Shown: positions 26,638-36,367, counted from the stretch's first letter. The stretch: DNA of 64,000 nucleotides from a virus (IMGVR_UViG_3300025917_000001:1-64000), one strand, 5' to 3'. Program-made: numbers and translations. The notes: generated by a model from the letters alone, not told the origin.

Positions 26638-28885
26638 TTAGTCAACTTCTTCCATTAAAGAAGCTGAAATGTCTTCAGTATCTTCAGTTTCATCTCCGTT
26701 ATTCATTACAGATAAATTCCCAAATCCACATCCTATGTGTTTGCAATCTTCGTCGTGGTAGTCAGGTTTTGGTATGTCTTCATCAGAGGAAGTGGGTATG
26801 TCCGTCGCGCTTGTGGAAGGCAGCTGATAGTTAAACCTCGACAAATCATAGACTGAAGTATAGATCGGTATGGTGTATACATGGTGGGCTAGTCTGTTTC
26901 GGGTATGTGTGTTATCACCTTCATCTTTCTTAGTCTCTGTTATACCTTCGTCATTCTTGTTATCATCCACTCGTGTATTCTGCTCGTTTGAATTTACGTA
27001 GAGCTCATAATTCTCTACCAGGTCTTCTTCAGGACCATCGTCATAACTGTCAGTTGCTCTTTGAATATGATTAACTTGTATTCTGTTGGACGCTAGCAAA
27101 GCCTTGAATGCCTTTTCCTTATCCTGTTCTGAAGGAGCTGATGCTGGAGGTGCAGGGGGCGTACCAACTGTGCGTTTTCTCATACTTTCGTGGGTAGCCA
27201 TAGTTCTCAAACCGCTTGACATGTTAGCATAACCCAACGGTAATGGCCTTGCTGGTTGTTCTTCATTATGAGATTCATATGGTTCTTCTTCATCAGTCTC
27301 ACGCTCAGTGATTTGTTCATGTTTAACTTGTGTTTTGTTGTCAGCAAGCATAGACTCGAATGCATTCTCTTCATCCTGTTCTGGTGTTGGTGAATCAATT
27401 TCGTATTTCTTCCGATATTGTTTCATGACGTTTCTTGCGCCGTCTAAGTCTAGCTTTGAGTCCATAAGGATATCTATTTCAGTAGACAGTTTTATCGGGC
27501 TATCCCCATCGTCATTGTTACGTGACAGAAGGCACATGTCCCGATTGGGTCTGGTGAATCTGAAGTCAGATGTTATAGCAGCTCCGATTGGTCTAAAGTG
27601 TGTTGTACTGGATGCCACGGGGGGCGCTGGATCCTTCTCTTCATTCCCCATCTTATTCAATAAGCGTTCCTCGGCTAACTTAATTTTTGCGAAATGGTCT
27701 TGATAGGCAAATCGTATCATCTTTCTCTCCGTTTCATCTAGCATATCCCACTGACTATCGCTTATTCCGAGTATGACATCGAGACTATCTAATGCTTGGT
27801 GTGTTAATCGACTCTGATCGATAGTTCCTTTTGGTGTGTCTTCGGTTTTCTCAAGTTCTGGTAGATCATCGTCATCGAAAACTTTTCCAGTCTCAATCAT
27901 TTCTGGTACATAGTCATCATGACTCTCTTCTTTTTCCCGTCCTTTGTTATGCGAAACGTCATCATCATTAGAATCATTGTCAATATCTGACTCTGGCTGA
28001 GTGTGTGCACCAAGAACACGTTTAAGGCCATAACAACGTGACACATTTGTATGGCGTTTCCTTGGGTGTGACATCACTTCATATCGAAGTGTTCCATCCC
28101 TATTCATTTCAACATCAATGCTGGGAATGAGGCTCCATGAGTATGACTTTGGGCCAGCAGTGGCACTTGCTTGAATTTGATTTCTGATTGGTTCGATAGG
28201 TCTTGCAAGTTCATGTGCTTTATTGTCGTTAAAAAACAAAACTAGCAAAAGACTTACATTCAACAGAACCCAAATTATCAAGTATCTCGTCTTCATCGCG
28301 GTGTAACAAGGCGTTAACAGATTCAACAATCTTTTCACTTTGTCTAAGTGAGTCTCTGAGCCAAGAATCGTCATCTGCACTGTCCTGTGATTCTTCTACT
28401 GATTTTACACATTCATCCCAACGTTTTTTGCGTCGTTCATTGTACATGTCATTTTCTTCTTCTGATTCGAAACGCTGTCCTTGATCAGAAGCAGAAATAG
28501 TAGCTTTTAAAGCCCCATACCAACGGTTTTTGCGTCTGTATATGCCATTTTCTACTTCTGATTCCAAACGTTGTCCTTGAGCACTGTCTGCTAGAGGTAG
28601 CCCCGCATTTAAAGCTATTATTTCTGCTTCTGATATGATCCGGAAACGATGTTTGCTTGCATCCTTTTTTGGGTGAGTTCAACGGTCTCTAATGCCGAAT
28701 CTTCCTACCTCGTTCATCATTTTATGATATACATGATCCGCGTCACTTTCAAGTTCCTCATCATCACTGTCTTCATCAGATTTGTCTTTCTCAAGTTCAG
28801 CTTTTGCGTTTTGTTTACACCATTGTTCATAAAACTCCAATTCGCTTTTATCTATATTGGTGTCTGGATTGTTTGAACTTGACAT
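26638..28885 (-). CDS. Three-exon acidic protein with internal repeats, 720 aa
   Basis: The exons are 28885-28709, 28663-28258 and 28217-26638. The introns are 45 bp (28664-28708) and 40 bp (28218-28257), and the joined frame is exactly 721 codons. The protein is very acidic and mostly disordered in appearance. Two duplications are visible. In exon 2 a segment starting GQRLESEVENGIY recurs as GQRFESEEENDMY about 35 residues on. In exon 3 the motif EQDEENAFESMLADN recurs as EQDKEKAFKALLASN about 100 residues later. An unspliced reading would create a hydrophobic segment (LLNVSLLLVLFF) from intron sequence, so the apparent membrane helix is probably false. Function unknown. Confidence 0.7.
28218..28257 (-). 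other. Intron (40 bp)
   Basis: The donor GTAAGTC and acceptor AATAAAG lie on the minus strand, in phase 1. It joins exon 2 (SVE) to exon 3 (HELARPIE). Confidence 0.7.
28664..28708 (-). other. Intron (45 bp)
   Basis: The donor GTAGGA and acceptor AAAAAG lie on the minus strand, in phase 0. It joins MMNE to DASKHRFR; both exon frames close if it is retained. Confidence 0.7.
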
Positions 28886-28990
28886 TTTTATATATGAATT
28901 TTATATATTATATATTGATAGATAAATTTATAGAAGAGTTGCTTGTATAGCGAAAGTATAGATATGTTCAAACTTACAAAAAATAAAAAT

Positions 28991-29048
28991 GTGAAATAAA
29001 TTTTACGTACAAGAGACGACACGAAATGACACTTGATGTTCGAAATTC
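28991..29048 (-). promoter_or_regulatory. Shared promoter-like box (copy upstream of the 720-aa gene)
   Basis: The plus strand shows GTGAAATAAA, then ATGACACTTGATG, then TTCGAAATTC. The same order of elements occurs at 47373, 49166 and 63106, each upstream of a minus-strand gene. Promoter role inferred. Confidence 0.4.
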
Positions 29049-29092
29049 AATATCTGTGAGATGGTGACAAATCGTTGTGACAATATATTTTA

Positions 29093-29380
29093 TTACATTC
29101 TGTCCGCTGGTATTTGAAAAACAAGATAATCACCTATGTAGCATGATCCTTTTCCATCATAGCGGAATGCGTTCCCGAGCTGCATGGTAGAAGTAAAACT
29201 TAGTGAGGTTCCTTGGCACATGGGCGACTTGTCACCAATGCTTATCAGTTTTTTATCATAATCAACTGTGATAGTCCATCCTTTGTATTCATATTTTGAT
29301 GACATAACTAGTCCCTTAACTGTGTTCACTTGTCCTGTTGTGTTGTCTTTAACTGTCCAACCCTCAAGTTGTCTGTACAT
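29093..29380 (-). CDS. Small hypothetical protein, 95 aa
   Basis: ATG is at 29380 and the protein starts MYRQLEGW. It is soluble and beta-rich in character, with two cysteines (MCQG and SCYIG). It is flanked closely by other small minus-strand genes (stop to next start 58 bp). No family recognised. Confidence 0.6.
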   Translation of the reverse strand: MYRQLEGWTVKDNTTGQVNTVKGLVMSSKYEYKGWTITVDYDKKLISIGDKSPMCQGTSLSFTSTMQLGNAFRYDGKGSCYIGDYLVFQIPADRM

Positions 29381-29437
29381 AATGACGTAAGGTATGTAAT
29401 AATTTGTAAGATTTTATTCCCTGTATCGTTTTTGTTT

Positions 29438-29854
29438 TTACATTCTAACTTTTACTTCGTGATTGTCCAATGTTAGTGTGTACTCTTTCATTGCTTCTAC
29501 TGACTTGGATTCAATGCTGTAAAGAAAGTTGTTATCAGCGGCACTACATGCTTCCGAGCAATAATTGTACACAACAGGGTGCCGAGAAACAGAGTGTACA
29601 TATGCCATACATATGTCTTGGTTGAGTTCACCAGGGCCTGTCGCAAAAGCTATATGTTTGTTTGGACACTCTCCCGAATAGCATGATTTGAATGGTGGAC
29701 ATGATCTGTGTTTGTATAACCGTAATGCAACATCTTCTTGTTTTGCGTCAAGTAGCCTCAAGTATTGTCCGTCTTTTTCACTGTCAACAACCTTGCCGCA
29801 GACATCACATGTGGGTTTCGTCACTGTTTCTTTTTCTTTCACTTCGGTAGCCAT
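29438..29854 (-). CDS. Cys-rich probable zinc protein, 138 aa
   Basis: ATG is at 29854. After a charged leader comes CDVCGK (residues 16-21). Further Cys/His residues (HRSCPPFKSC, GECPNKH, NYCSEAC) give two likely zinc sites; the pattern CxxC ... CSEAC is reminiscent of treble-clef or FLZ/MYM-type fingers. The C-terminus is a short charged helix. No membrane segment and no precise family. Confidence 0.65.
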   Translation of the reverse strand: MATEVKEKETVTKPTCDVCGKVVDSEKDGQYLRLLDAKQEDVALRLYKHRSCPPFKSCYSGECPNKHIAFATGPGELNQDICMAYVHSVSRHPVVYNYCSEACSAADNNFLYSIESKSVEAMKEYTLTLDNHEVKVRM

Positions 29855-29999
29855 TTAAAAAAAGTTTTACGAATCACAACCGAGTACAATTTGTGGATAG
29901 AACTTAAAAATAAAAGATGTTGGATTAGAAAAATGGTATGCTTATCCAAGTGTACATATCTGTTAACATTTGTATTTTGTAGAACGGAATAAACACAAG

Positions 30000-30395
30000 A
30001 TGGATAACGATCAAGACCCAAAAAAGAGAAAGACTGACGACAAGACAGATGTAGTTGGCGAAATCAAGGGATTTATTGGCTGGGACTACATGTTCCCAAC
30101 TAAATATCAACCATCCCAACAAACTGTATTGCTAAGAGGAGACTCTGTTGATATTGTGCTTGAAGGCAGAAAACTAGCATTGGACCTGACTAGCATAGAC
30201 AAAAGACTGTATATCGGCGCGTTTATTCCCCGTGTTGTTATTGAAGCTATGCAAGGATTTGTCGAGATACAATTCAGTGCTTCCGATATCGTTTACATGC
30301 GAATTTCCAACATGACTGTTGTTTCCAAGCCTCATCTGAAGAGAGACCGCTATGATGCATTTGGCATAACCAAACCTGTAGACCCATTTTACTAA
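30000..30395 (+). CDS. Hypothetical protein, 131 aa
   Basis: ATG is at 30000 (MDNDQDPKKRK); the frame upstream has no ATG. A short basic N-terminus resembling a nuclear localisation signal (KKRK) is followed by a compact mixed beta domain of about 100 residues, with no cysteines. A possible intron-like pyrimidine-rich stretch ending TTTTGTAG lies just upstream, at 29960-29980, but no in-frame junction was found, so it may be 5' leader. Function unknown. Confidence 0.65.
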   Translation: MDNDQDPKKRKTDDKTDVVGEIKGFIGWDYMFPTKYQPSQQTVLLRGDSVDIVLEGRKLALDLTSIDKRLYIGAFIPRVVIEAMQGFVEIQFSASDIVYMRISNMTVVSKPHLKRDRYDAFGITKPVDPFY

Positions 30396-30409
30396 AATGA
30401 AGTTTAGTT

Positions 30410-30707
30410 ACCCCCATATAAAAGTATATCTTATATATCATATGTTAAGGAATAAGTGACTGACCAAAAGTTGAGACCCGCATAAAAATGCAGTTGTCAT
30501 GGTAATTTGGAAAATTCATAGAAGTTTCAGTCAACGTTACTAGGTTGACTTCCCGGTAAATATCCGTGGTCAACGTAACTATGGAAGAATTTTCTTAAAG
30601 AATTTTCCAAATTACCATGACAACTGCATTTTTATGCGGGTCTCAACTTTTGGGTAGACAGTTGTTCCTTAACATATGGTATATAAGTTATGTTGTTATA
30701 TGGGGGT
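30410..30707. repeat. Hairpin repeat copy 5
   Basis: A 298-bp family member flanked by TTA on the left and TTA after GGGGGT on the right. The left arm has the common AATAAGTGACTGACC block and the right arm the variant GGGTAGACAGTTGTT block. It is the partner of copy 6 and of the copy 2 / copy 3 module in inverted orientation. Confidence 0.9.
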
Positions 30708-30761
30708 TACCGACAAGTGTGTAGAACAAACAGAACTAGGCTTTTGTAAAACACATACCTT
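30708..30761. repeat. 54-bp spacer, inverted copy of 18516-18569
   Basis: It lies between hairpin copies 5 and 6 and is the reverse complement of 18516-18569 with few mismatches. The matching length and flanking hairpins show a duplicated module. Confidence 0.9.
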
Positions 30762-30844
30762 ACCCCCATATAAAAGTATATCTTATATACCATATGTTAA
30801 GGAACAACTGTCTACCCAAAAGTTGAGACCCGCATAAAAATGCA
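30762..30844 (+). repeat. Half hairpin repeat (copy 6, single arm)
   Basis: Only the outer arm is present, from ACCCCCATATAAA through GCATAAAAATGCA, carrying the variant CAACTGTCTACCC block. The sequence then diverges with no mirrored right arm, so this copy is truncated. Confidence 0.85.
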
Positions 30845-31039
30845 TCACCACTAGCAACCAAAGTCTCAAAGTTTAAAGTCAAACTATAGTCAAATAGTCG
30901 GGGGTATTTTTAATTATCGGTATCGTCACAGTTATTTGTATTTAAACGCAAATCGTAATACTGAATAATTTCCCCATCGTAATTAGGTATATCGTAAAGT
31001 GTAACTTTGTCATGATTAATATATATAATAGATAATATA

Positions 31040-32470
31040 ATGGATTTTGCACCAAGAAAACATAGACTCGACGGCAAAACAATAGACGATGAACGTAAAG
31101 AAGAACGTAGAAAGAGAGAGGAAACGATAATCTTTCAGTCATGTCACACTATGGCTGAAGCGGTTAAATACTCACAAATGTATGGAAACCTTCCAATATT
31201 CCCTTACGACAAGCCAGTACCAAAAGACAGTAATGCGACTGGAAAGAAAAAGTTCTTCGTTGGAAGCTACCAATCTATATGGAGTTTCTACAATCAAATG
31301 AAGAAGGAGCAACGTGCAATGTACGAAACGATCATGTCGGACATACCTTGCCACATTCACATCGACGCTGAGTACATAAAAGAGTTCAACTCTGAATCAG
31401 ATCCGGAATGGCTCAACATAACGCTGAAGAAAGAGCTTATAGACTTCACAGTAAAGACGTTTCCAGAACTCAAACATGAAGACATTCAATTGGTCACATT
31501 GGACGCAAGCAGTGCAAAAAAGTTCTCCAAACATTACATGCTGTACATCAAGGGACACATGCTCAAGAACAACTACCATTGCGGTGCACTCATCAGGCGA
31601 TTCAGATTGTATATCATTGACAAATACGGTGCTGATTTGGAGAAGAATCCATTCTTTATCATTGCACAAAAGAAAGACAGAAAAGAGAAAGGAAAAACGT
31701 ACAAGTCCCGTGATTTTCTTGTTGATCTAGCCATTTACACATTGCGAAGAGCATGGAGAGTGTACGGATCAACGAAACGTGATACATACAGGCCACTGTT
31801 CTTTGAAGGTGAAGACAAGGAAACTGCTGCTGTTACACAAGAAAAGTTTTTTGGAACTCTCTCACAAAGACCACGTGATGAAGATTTCCATCTTTTGGAA
31901 TGCTTGGAACATGATGGAACTGAACCCAGATCAACAAACGACACAAAGCTCTACAAACCAAACATAAACTTGTCTGAGACAAGCAATCTTGCAATGCCTA
32001 ATGTTGGCTTGCGTGCTGACTCATTCAAGAACCGCAATAAGGATAAGACATTCAGACCAAGTGATCCTATACCACCTATTGCAACTAGCATAGCCAACGC
32101 AATACAACGCCTGCATACTGGTGCTGGATCACTTACTCCTAGCTATTACAATGCAGAGTACAAATCAATACGCTATGATTCAAATAGTCATGTGTGTTCA
32201 GTAAAGGGAAGCGCTCATGGTGGGAATCATATCTGGTTCAAGGCCTTTCTGAGAAGAGGAACATTTATTCAGGGTTGTTACAGTGACAAGGAGCCATGCT
32301 TAAGATCGACACGCGAAAGGGTTACAACAGAGGAGATTGCATTACCTGCAAATGTCATCGCTGAGATTGACAAAATGTTATCAAAGGATGATAACGCAAA
32401 ATCTGAAGGGGATAAGTGGTCAACGATCCTTCCCATGTTTGTTGCACAATTCTTTCCTCGTGACCTGTAA
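31040..32470 (+). CDS. PrimPol: PrimPol-like primase-polymerase, 476 aa
   Basis: Archaeo-eukaryotic primases make RNA or DNA primers; PrimPols also extend DNA past damage. The family motifs appear in order. The metal-binding DxE is D109/E111 (HIDAEY), the SxH motif is S163/H165 (FSKHYML), and the third motif region is VDLAIYTLRRAWRVYGSTK (about 228-246), close to the VDxxVYTxNRxFRLYxSxK pattern of PrimPol. A C-terminal zinc-knuckle of the herpesvirus-UL52 type follows: C386, a nearby His (393 or 397), C413 and C420. The length is close to cellular PrimPol. ATG is at 31040, and AATAAA lies about 43 bases beyond the stop. It is likely part of the viral replication machinery. Confidence 0.88.
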   Translation: MDFAPRKHRLDGKTIDDERKEERRKREETIIFQSCHTMAEAVKYSQMYGNLPIFPYDKPVPKDSNATGKKKFFVGSYQSIWSFYNQMKKEQRAMYETIMSDIPCHIHIDAEYIKEFNSESDPEWLNITLKKELIDFTVKTFPELKHEDIQLVTLDASSAKKFSKHYMLYIKGHMLKNNYHCGALIRRFRLYIIDKYGADLEKNPFFIIAQKKDRKEKGKTYKSRDFLVDLAIYTLRRAWRVYGSTKRDTYRPLFFEGEDKETAAVTQEKFFGTLSQRPRDEDFHLLECLEHDGTEPRSTNDTKLYKPNINLSETSNLAMPNVGLRADSFKNRNKDKTFRPSDPIPPIATSIANAIQRLHTGAGSLTPSYYNAEYKSIRYDSNSHVCSVKGSAHGGNHIWFKAFLRRGTFIQGCYSDKEPCLRSTRERVTTEEIALPANVIAEIDKMLSKDDNAKSEGDKWSTILPMFVAQFFPRDL

Positions 32471-32971
32471 ATGCACACAAGAAATGCACCGTTTTACAAG
32501 ATAAGAAAATCAAATAAATTATATGTATTTCTACACGTCGCTTGAACAGAATTATGCACAAAATTTGACTTGACCTATTTTTGTTTTTTGTTTGACAAGG
32601 CTTGACATACAAACCTCCCTAGTTTTACTTCTCTTTGTTTCATTTCGTTTTTGGTGATACGTTTCATGATCAGGTTAGTTGTTTGTCATACAAATGTTTA
32701 CCTTTAGTTAGTCCCTTATGTGCTAATCACTATAGCATATATTATATAATCAACATTACGCTTAATTTGTTTTTACGTATCTCTTTTATCGGGTATTATT
32801 TAAATCAGTGACGAACGTGCATATAGTTCTTTCACATGGAAAAATATCCATAATCATAGAAAACTAATATTATTTTTTATTTTTTAAAATCCTAATAAGA
32901 ACAAACCCCGTTATGCTTACTCACCATAGACCGTCCACCAGTCTGGGTTACGCTTAACTAAAAACCAAAAC
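32471..32971. promoter_or_regulatory. Intergenic region upstream of the HNH-like/TBP pair
   Basis: About 500 bp without a convincing frame. It holds an AATAAA at 32513-32518 for the primase gene and AT-rich stretches with TATATTATATAA near 32740. The sequence TTATGCTTACTCACCATAG near 32912 resembles TTATACTCACCGTAG upstream of the gene at 25797. It is likely a promoter for the downstream pair. Confidence 0.5.
32513..32518 (+). terminator. AATAAA polyadenylation-type signal
   Basis: The hexamer lies 43 bases after the stop of the primase gene. Confidence 0.4.
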
Positions 32972-33982
32972 ATGGAAACGACACAAAAACATGATATCAA
33001 ACCTTTTCGGATATCACGAAATACCAAAGAAAATGCAGATTCATTAATGCAACGAGTATTCCCTAGATCTCCAATTAGTACACTGACGCTAACAGTCAGT
33101 GACGTGGTTAAAGTTTTTGAGCGTGTAAAAGAACGTAAATCACCGATACCGGGCGACGAAAGCAAATGCATCATTTGGAACGGAACTGAGAAGATATGGG
33201 TGTCATGCGAAGGACATGTGCGATGCAGGATTACAAGGCTGATATTTGAATACTGTCGCGGACCGCTTGGCGAGAACGAAGCAGTGTTTCAGAAATGCAA
33301 AGCCAAAGGCAGTAAAGACATTTGCATACAGCCTATGCATCTGTTTAAGAAAATACTGTCAATGAAACGTACAACACCGTGTACCACATCCGCGCCACCC
33401 ACACCTAACATAACTGATATACTTCCCGAGATACCGACTCCGATACGAACAAGTGATGAACTTTCCATAAGTGAACAGGATGACAGCGAAACTGATACAG
33501 CATCTGTGCTTTGCTCACCGATAGACACAACGTACTCTGATGTTTCTGATATCGAAGGATCGTCATGTGAAGACTCTGTTACAAAAAGCGATACTGAAGT
33601 GTTTGTGACACCACACAAAAGACGGAAACTGGTACAACAAACAGGCTACACAGAAAATGATGAGAGACTTGTAATTTGTGGCTCAGACGATGAAGGAGAA
33701 TCAGAACGCTTTCCCGGTCTGATATGCAGCACAGAACTTGACAGCGATGCGGCAGATAACTATCAAATGCTCAGTAAGGACATACCAAACATTGACGAGG
33801 ATGTAACACGCGATTGCGCACAAGAGCGAGAATGCTTGATATCTTCTAATGAAAGAAACAACAGTGCCGACGTGGTATCACGGAAGTGTCCCATAAGTAA
33901 AAACATAACCCAAGATTTTTTTCCAGTTGAGGAAGCCAGAACTGTAACCTGTAATTACAACACATACAAATTTGTAACATGA
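32972..33982 (+). CDS. Protein with HNH-like N-terminal domain, 336 aa
   Basis: Residues about 64-130 read CIIWNG, then RCRITRLIFEYCRGPLGENEAVFQKC, then CIQPMHLFKK. This parallels HNH homing-type nucleases (C-W-G ... R...E...GPI ... H-C ... C-NP-HL), except that the first catalytic histidine position carries other residues (VFQKC). It may therefore be a DNA-binding remnant rather than a nuclease. The rest is Ser/Asp/Glu/Thr-rich with a basic KRRK patch, like a regulatory tail. The stop overlaps the TBP start (ATGA), so the two genes are probably expressed together. A transcription-related role is suggested only by that coupling. Confidence 0.6.
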   Translation: METTQKHDIKPFRISRNTKENADSLMQRVFPRSPISTLTLTVSDVVKVFERVKERKSPIPGDESKCIIWNGTEKIWVSCEGHVRCRITRLIFEYCRGPLGENEAVFQKCKAKGSKDICIQPMHLFKKILSMKRTTPCTTSAPPTPNITDILPEIPTPIRTSDELSISEQDDSETDTASVLCSPIDTTYSDVSDIEGSSCEDSVTKSDTEVFVTPHKRRKLVQQTGYTENDERLVICGSDDEGESERFPGLICSTELDSDAADNYQMLSKDIPNIDEDVTRDCAQERECLISSNERNNSADVVSRKCPISKNITQDFFPVEEARTVTCNYNTYKFVT

Positions 33983-34956
33983 ATGTGATTCACGCTGACG
34001 GTATGCCTGATGCGCATATTGTTAATGTAGTTGCCACATACCGTCTTGGTCTTCGTTTGAATCTGAAAAAGATTTCGTATTACCTTCGTGAGATTGTCCC
34101 TGTGAAATTCAATCCAAAGAGGTTTGCGGCAATGACAATAAACCTTGAAGCTGAGGGTATTGATGACACAACTGCTTTGGTATTTGGAAGTGGTAACGTA
34201 GTGCAGACAGGTGCCAAGACAGAGGAAGACTCAAGACTTTCAGCGCACTACAATGTACGCTTTTTCAATGAGGTACTCGGCATACCTGCGCGTCTGGAGA
34301 ATTTCACCATAACGAACATGGTGTGTGATATGAAGGTTGGATTCGAAGTTGACCTCGACATGTTAAAGAATGATCTCGGATCACGTGCGAGATACATACC
34401 GAAGAACTTTCCAGCATGCCGTATACGGAGTGACGAAGATAACAAGCGTGTGGCATTAGTTTACTGGTCAGGCGGTGTTGTGCTTACAGGATGCAAGAAA
34501 CGGGAAGACATCTGTACTATGCACAGAGAGACATTCAAGCTTTGTAAAGATCACAGATACAGATTCACAGGTTCTGTTTCCAAGGGTGAATATCGGTTGA
34601 TAAACAGGAAAAAGGCAACGAACCAGAAGAACCTCAACAAGATCAACCGAAACATTAACATCATCGGCAGTGTTGGTGCATCTGCAAAGCAAACTGTGAC
34701 ACTTGGTGGACCACAAATAAACGAAGACAGCATGGATGGGCTCACAGGCGATGTGGACGAAAATATTGTCGACGAAGCAATGAAGATAACAAACAAGAAA
34801 ATGGACAAAATGTTCAGTTCAGGAAGGATTCGTGGATCAGCAAAGAATGGTGTTTTGTATTCCAGAAGTATTGACCCATCCATTAATGATGATGATGAAT
34901 ATATGCCAATGTTCATCCCTTCGGTATACACTAACGTAAACAATGAACGTGATTAA
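33979..34956 (+). CDS. TBP: TATA-binding protein with C-terminal extension, 325 aa
   Basis: TBP bends promoter DNA and nucleates transcription initiation. Both halves of the saddle are clear. Repeat 1 (about 13-105) has IVNVVATYRLG, FNPKRFAAMTI, TTALVFGSGNVVQTGAK and EEDSRLSA. Repeat 2 (about 108-192) has ITNMVCDMKVGF, FPACRIR, VALVYWSGGVVLTGCK and REDI. Three of the four DNA-intercalating phenylalanine positions are kept and the fourth is Tyr (VYWSG). After the core come about 125 extra residues: basic, then acidic, with a KKATNQKNLNK patch. The start overlaps the stop of the upstream HNH-like gene. It very likely serves the virus's own TATA-containing promoters. Confidence 0.93.
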   Translation: MNVIHADGMPDAHIVNVVATYRLGLRLNLKKISYYLREIVPVKFNPKRFAAMTINLEAEGIDDTTALVFGSGNVVQTGAKTEEDSRLSAHYNVRFFNEVLGIPARLENFTITNMVCDMKVGFEVDLDMLKNDLGSRARYIPKNFPACRIRSDEDNKRVALVYWSGGVVLTGCKKREDICTMHRETFKLCKDHRYRFTGSVSKGEYRLINRKKATNQKNLNKINRNINIIGSVGASAKQTVTLGGPQINEDSMDGLTGDVDENIVDEAMKITNKKMDKMFSSGRIRGSAKNGVLYSRSIDPSINDDDEYMPMFIPSVYTNVNNERD

Positions 34957-35033
34957 GTTTCTGTTAACTTTTTTCTTTTAGTTGTTATTCAAATTCAAAT
35001 ATAATGTTGAATGCCATATGTATATATTATATA

Positions 35034-35039
35034 TTTATT
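35034..35039 (-). terminator. AATAAA signal (minus strand) for the DUF3494 gene
   Basis: TTTATT on the plus strand lies 17 bases past the stop of the minus-strand gene ending at 35056. Confidence 0.4.
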
Positions 35040-35055
35040 TTGTAAAAGTCAGAGT

Positions 35056-36069
35056 TTAAGCGTCGTCTTCTTCATCGTCCATGCGTCTGTGATGTCTCTT
35101 TTCTCTGCTTCGTGAGCGCTTTCTTGCGAGAGAACTGGTTGTTCCAGCACCAGCAGCTGCTCCGCCAGACATGGCAATTCCGACTGCGACACCGATAATG
35201 ATAACCAAAGCAATCGATGCTGGTACAGCGATAACCAAAGCGATTTGAGAATTGGAAAGGCTTGATCCGGCAGGTGTAACACCAGTGGTGGATCCAGTTG
35301 TTGTGGTTGATTCAGGTGATGTTACACAGTCGACTACATGAACTGTATCCGAGATAAGTGTCATGGCTCCTGCGTTTGTATACAGACGGGAGTTTGCAAC
35401 TACTCCAGAAGCGAGATCAATGTCTCCTGTTGTTAACACCCATCCACTGAATGTTGCATTGGTACCAATAGCGACATCACCGGTACTAACAAAGAAGATA
35501 TTTCCTGGCTGCGTTCCGTTAGTCAGCACCACTCTTGATTTTGGATCAACAGTGAACGTTCCGTTAATGATAATAACAAAGATTGAGCTGATGTTTCCAG
35601 CACCGTCAAAGGTAACGTTTCCTTGCAATGTAGTTGTGTCGTTGAATGTATACACACCAGGTGTCAATGTAACATTCTTGAGCAATGTGCCAGACAGATC
35701 ATCGGTTACGGTGAGGTTTGTCAGAACGTCTCTAACGCACTCGGATGTGTTCAGTGCGGCAGCAGCATCTGAATCATTGACGTGTCCTTCTCCGATAATG
35801 GTGCCTGGTGGGAATCCTTCAACTACAGGACCAGGTATCAGCGCAACGTTTCCGGTAATGTTCGTGTGTCCAGTATTAGATATTGAGTCTGTCACAACAA
35901 TCACAAAGTTCTTGATATCGCAGTCTTTAAAGATCGCACATGTTGGTCCGTCGTCAGCACATAACACTGGGAACAAAAAAAGTTAGTATCTGATACAAGA
36001 TTAGATCTGTAGTTTACCTTGTGTGAACAAAGCTGAAAAGAAAAGCAGGGTTGTTATGAATGCTCGCAT
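35056..36069 (-). CDS. Spliced ice-binding-like (DUF3494) surface protein, 320 aa
   Basis: Exon 1 (36069-36018) encodes a signal peptide (MRAFITTLLFFSALFTQ). A 51-bp intron (35967-36017) containing the textbook branch sequence TACTAAC separates it from exon 2 (35966-35056). The mature part of about 210 residues matches the DUF3494 ice-binding fold. VALIPGPVVEGFPPGTIIGEGH is followed by AAAALN, then LTPGVYTFNDTTTLQGNVTFDG, FVIIINGTFT, NIFFVSTGDVAIGTNATFSGWVLTTGDIDLASG. A Ser/Thr linker, a membrane helix (IALVIAVPASIALVIIIGVA) and a basic Arg/Lys/acidic tail follow. In microbes this fold binds ice or acts as an adhesin; here it more likely serves adhesion. Confidence 0.85.
35967..36017 (-). other. 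Intron (51 bp) with TACTAAC branch site
   Basis: The donor is GTAAAC and the acceptor TTCCCAG after a T-rich tract, with a perfect TACTAAC. It joins the signal-peptide exon in phase 1 to LCADDG. This is the clearest spliceosomal intron in the window. Confidence 0.9.
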
Positions 36070-36126
36070 CTTGCTAATGTTTTGTTTGATTTAAGATGTT
36101 GTCTATGGTTTGCTACTTTACAGCGC

Positions 36127-36132
36127 TTTATA
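36127..36132 (-). promoter_or_regulatory. TATAAA box of the DUF3494 gene
   Basis: TATAAA on the minus strand (context GAGTATAAAGCGC) lies 58 bases upstream of the ATG at 36069. The virus's own TBP is 1 kb away. Confidence 0.5.
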
Positions 36133-36367
36133 CTCTCACTTTGGGGTTAGTGCTATTAATTTATGCTCTTTTGTTGAGCTAGTAATGAATGCATAGACCG
36201 ATGTAAGCCATATGTATCAAAAAAACTATGAGATTGCACGTAAAAAAACAAACATAAAAAATTTGTTCTTGACACCAAAATACACGATCTAGATATGACT
36301 TTTTTACTGTTTAATCTCAATGTTACACTTTTTGTGTTTTTTTCTAGTTTGTTATCATCCTCCATTG

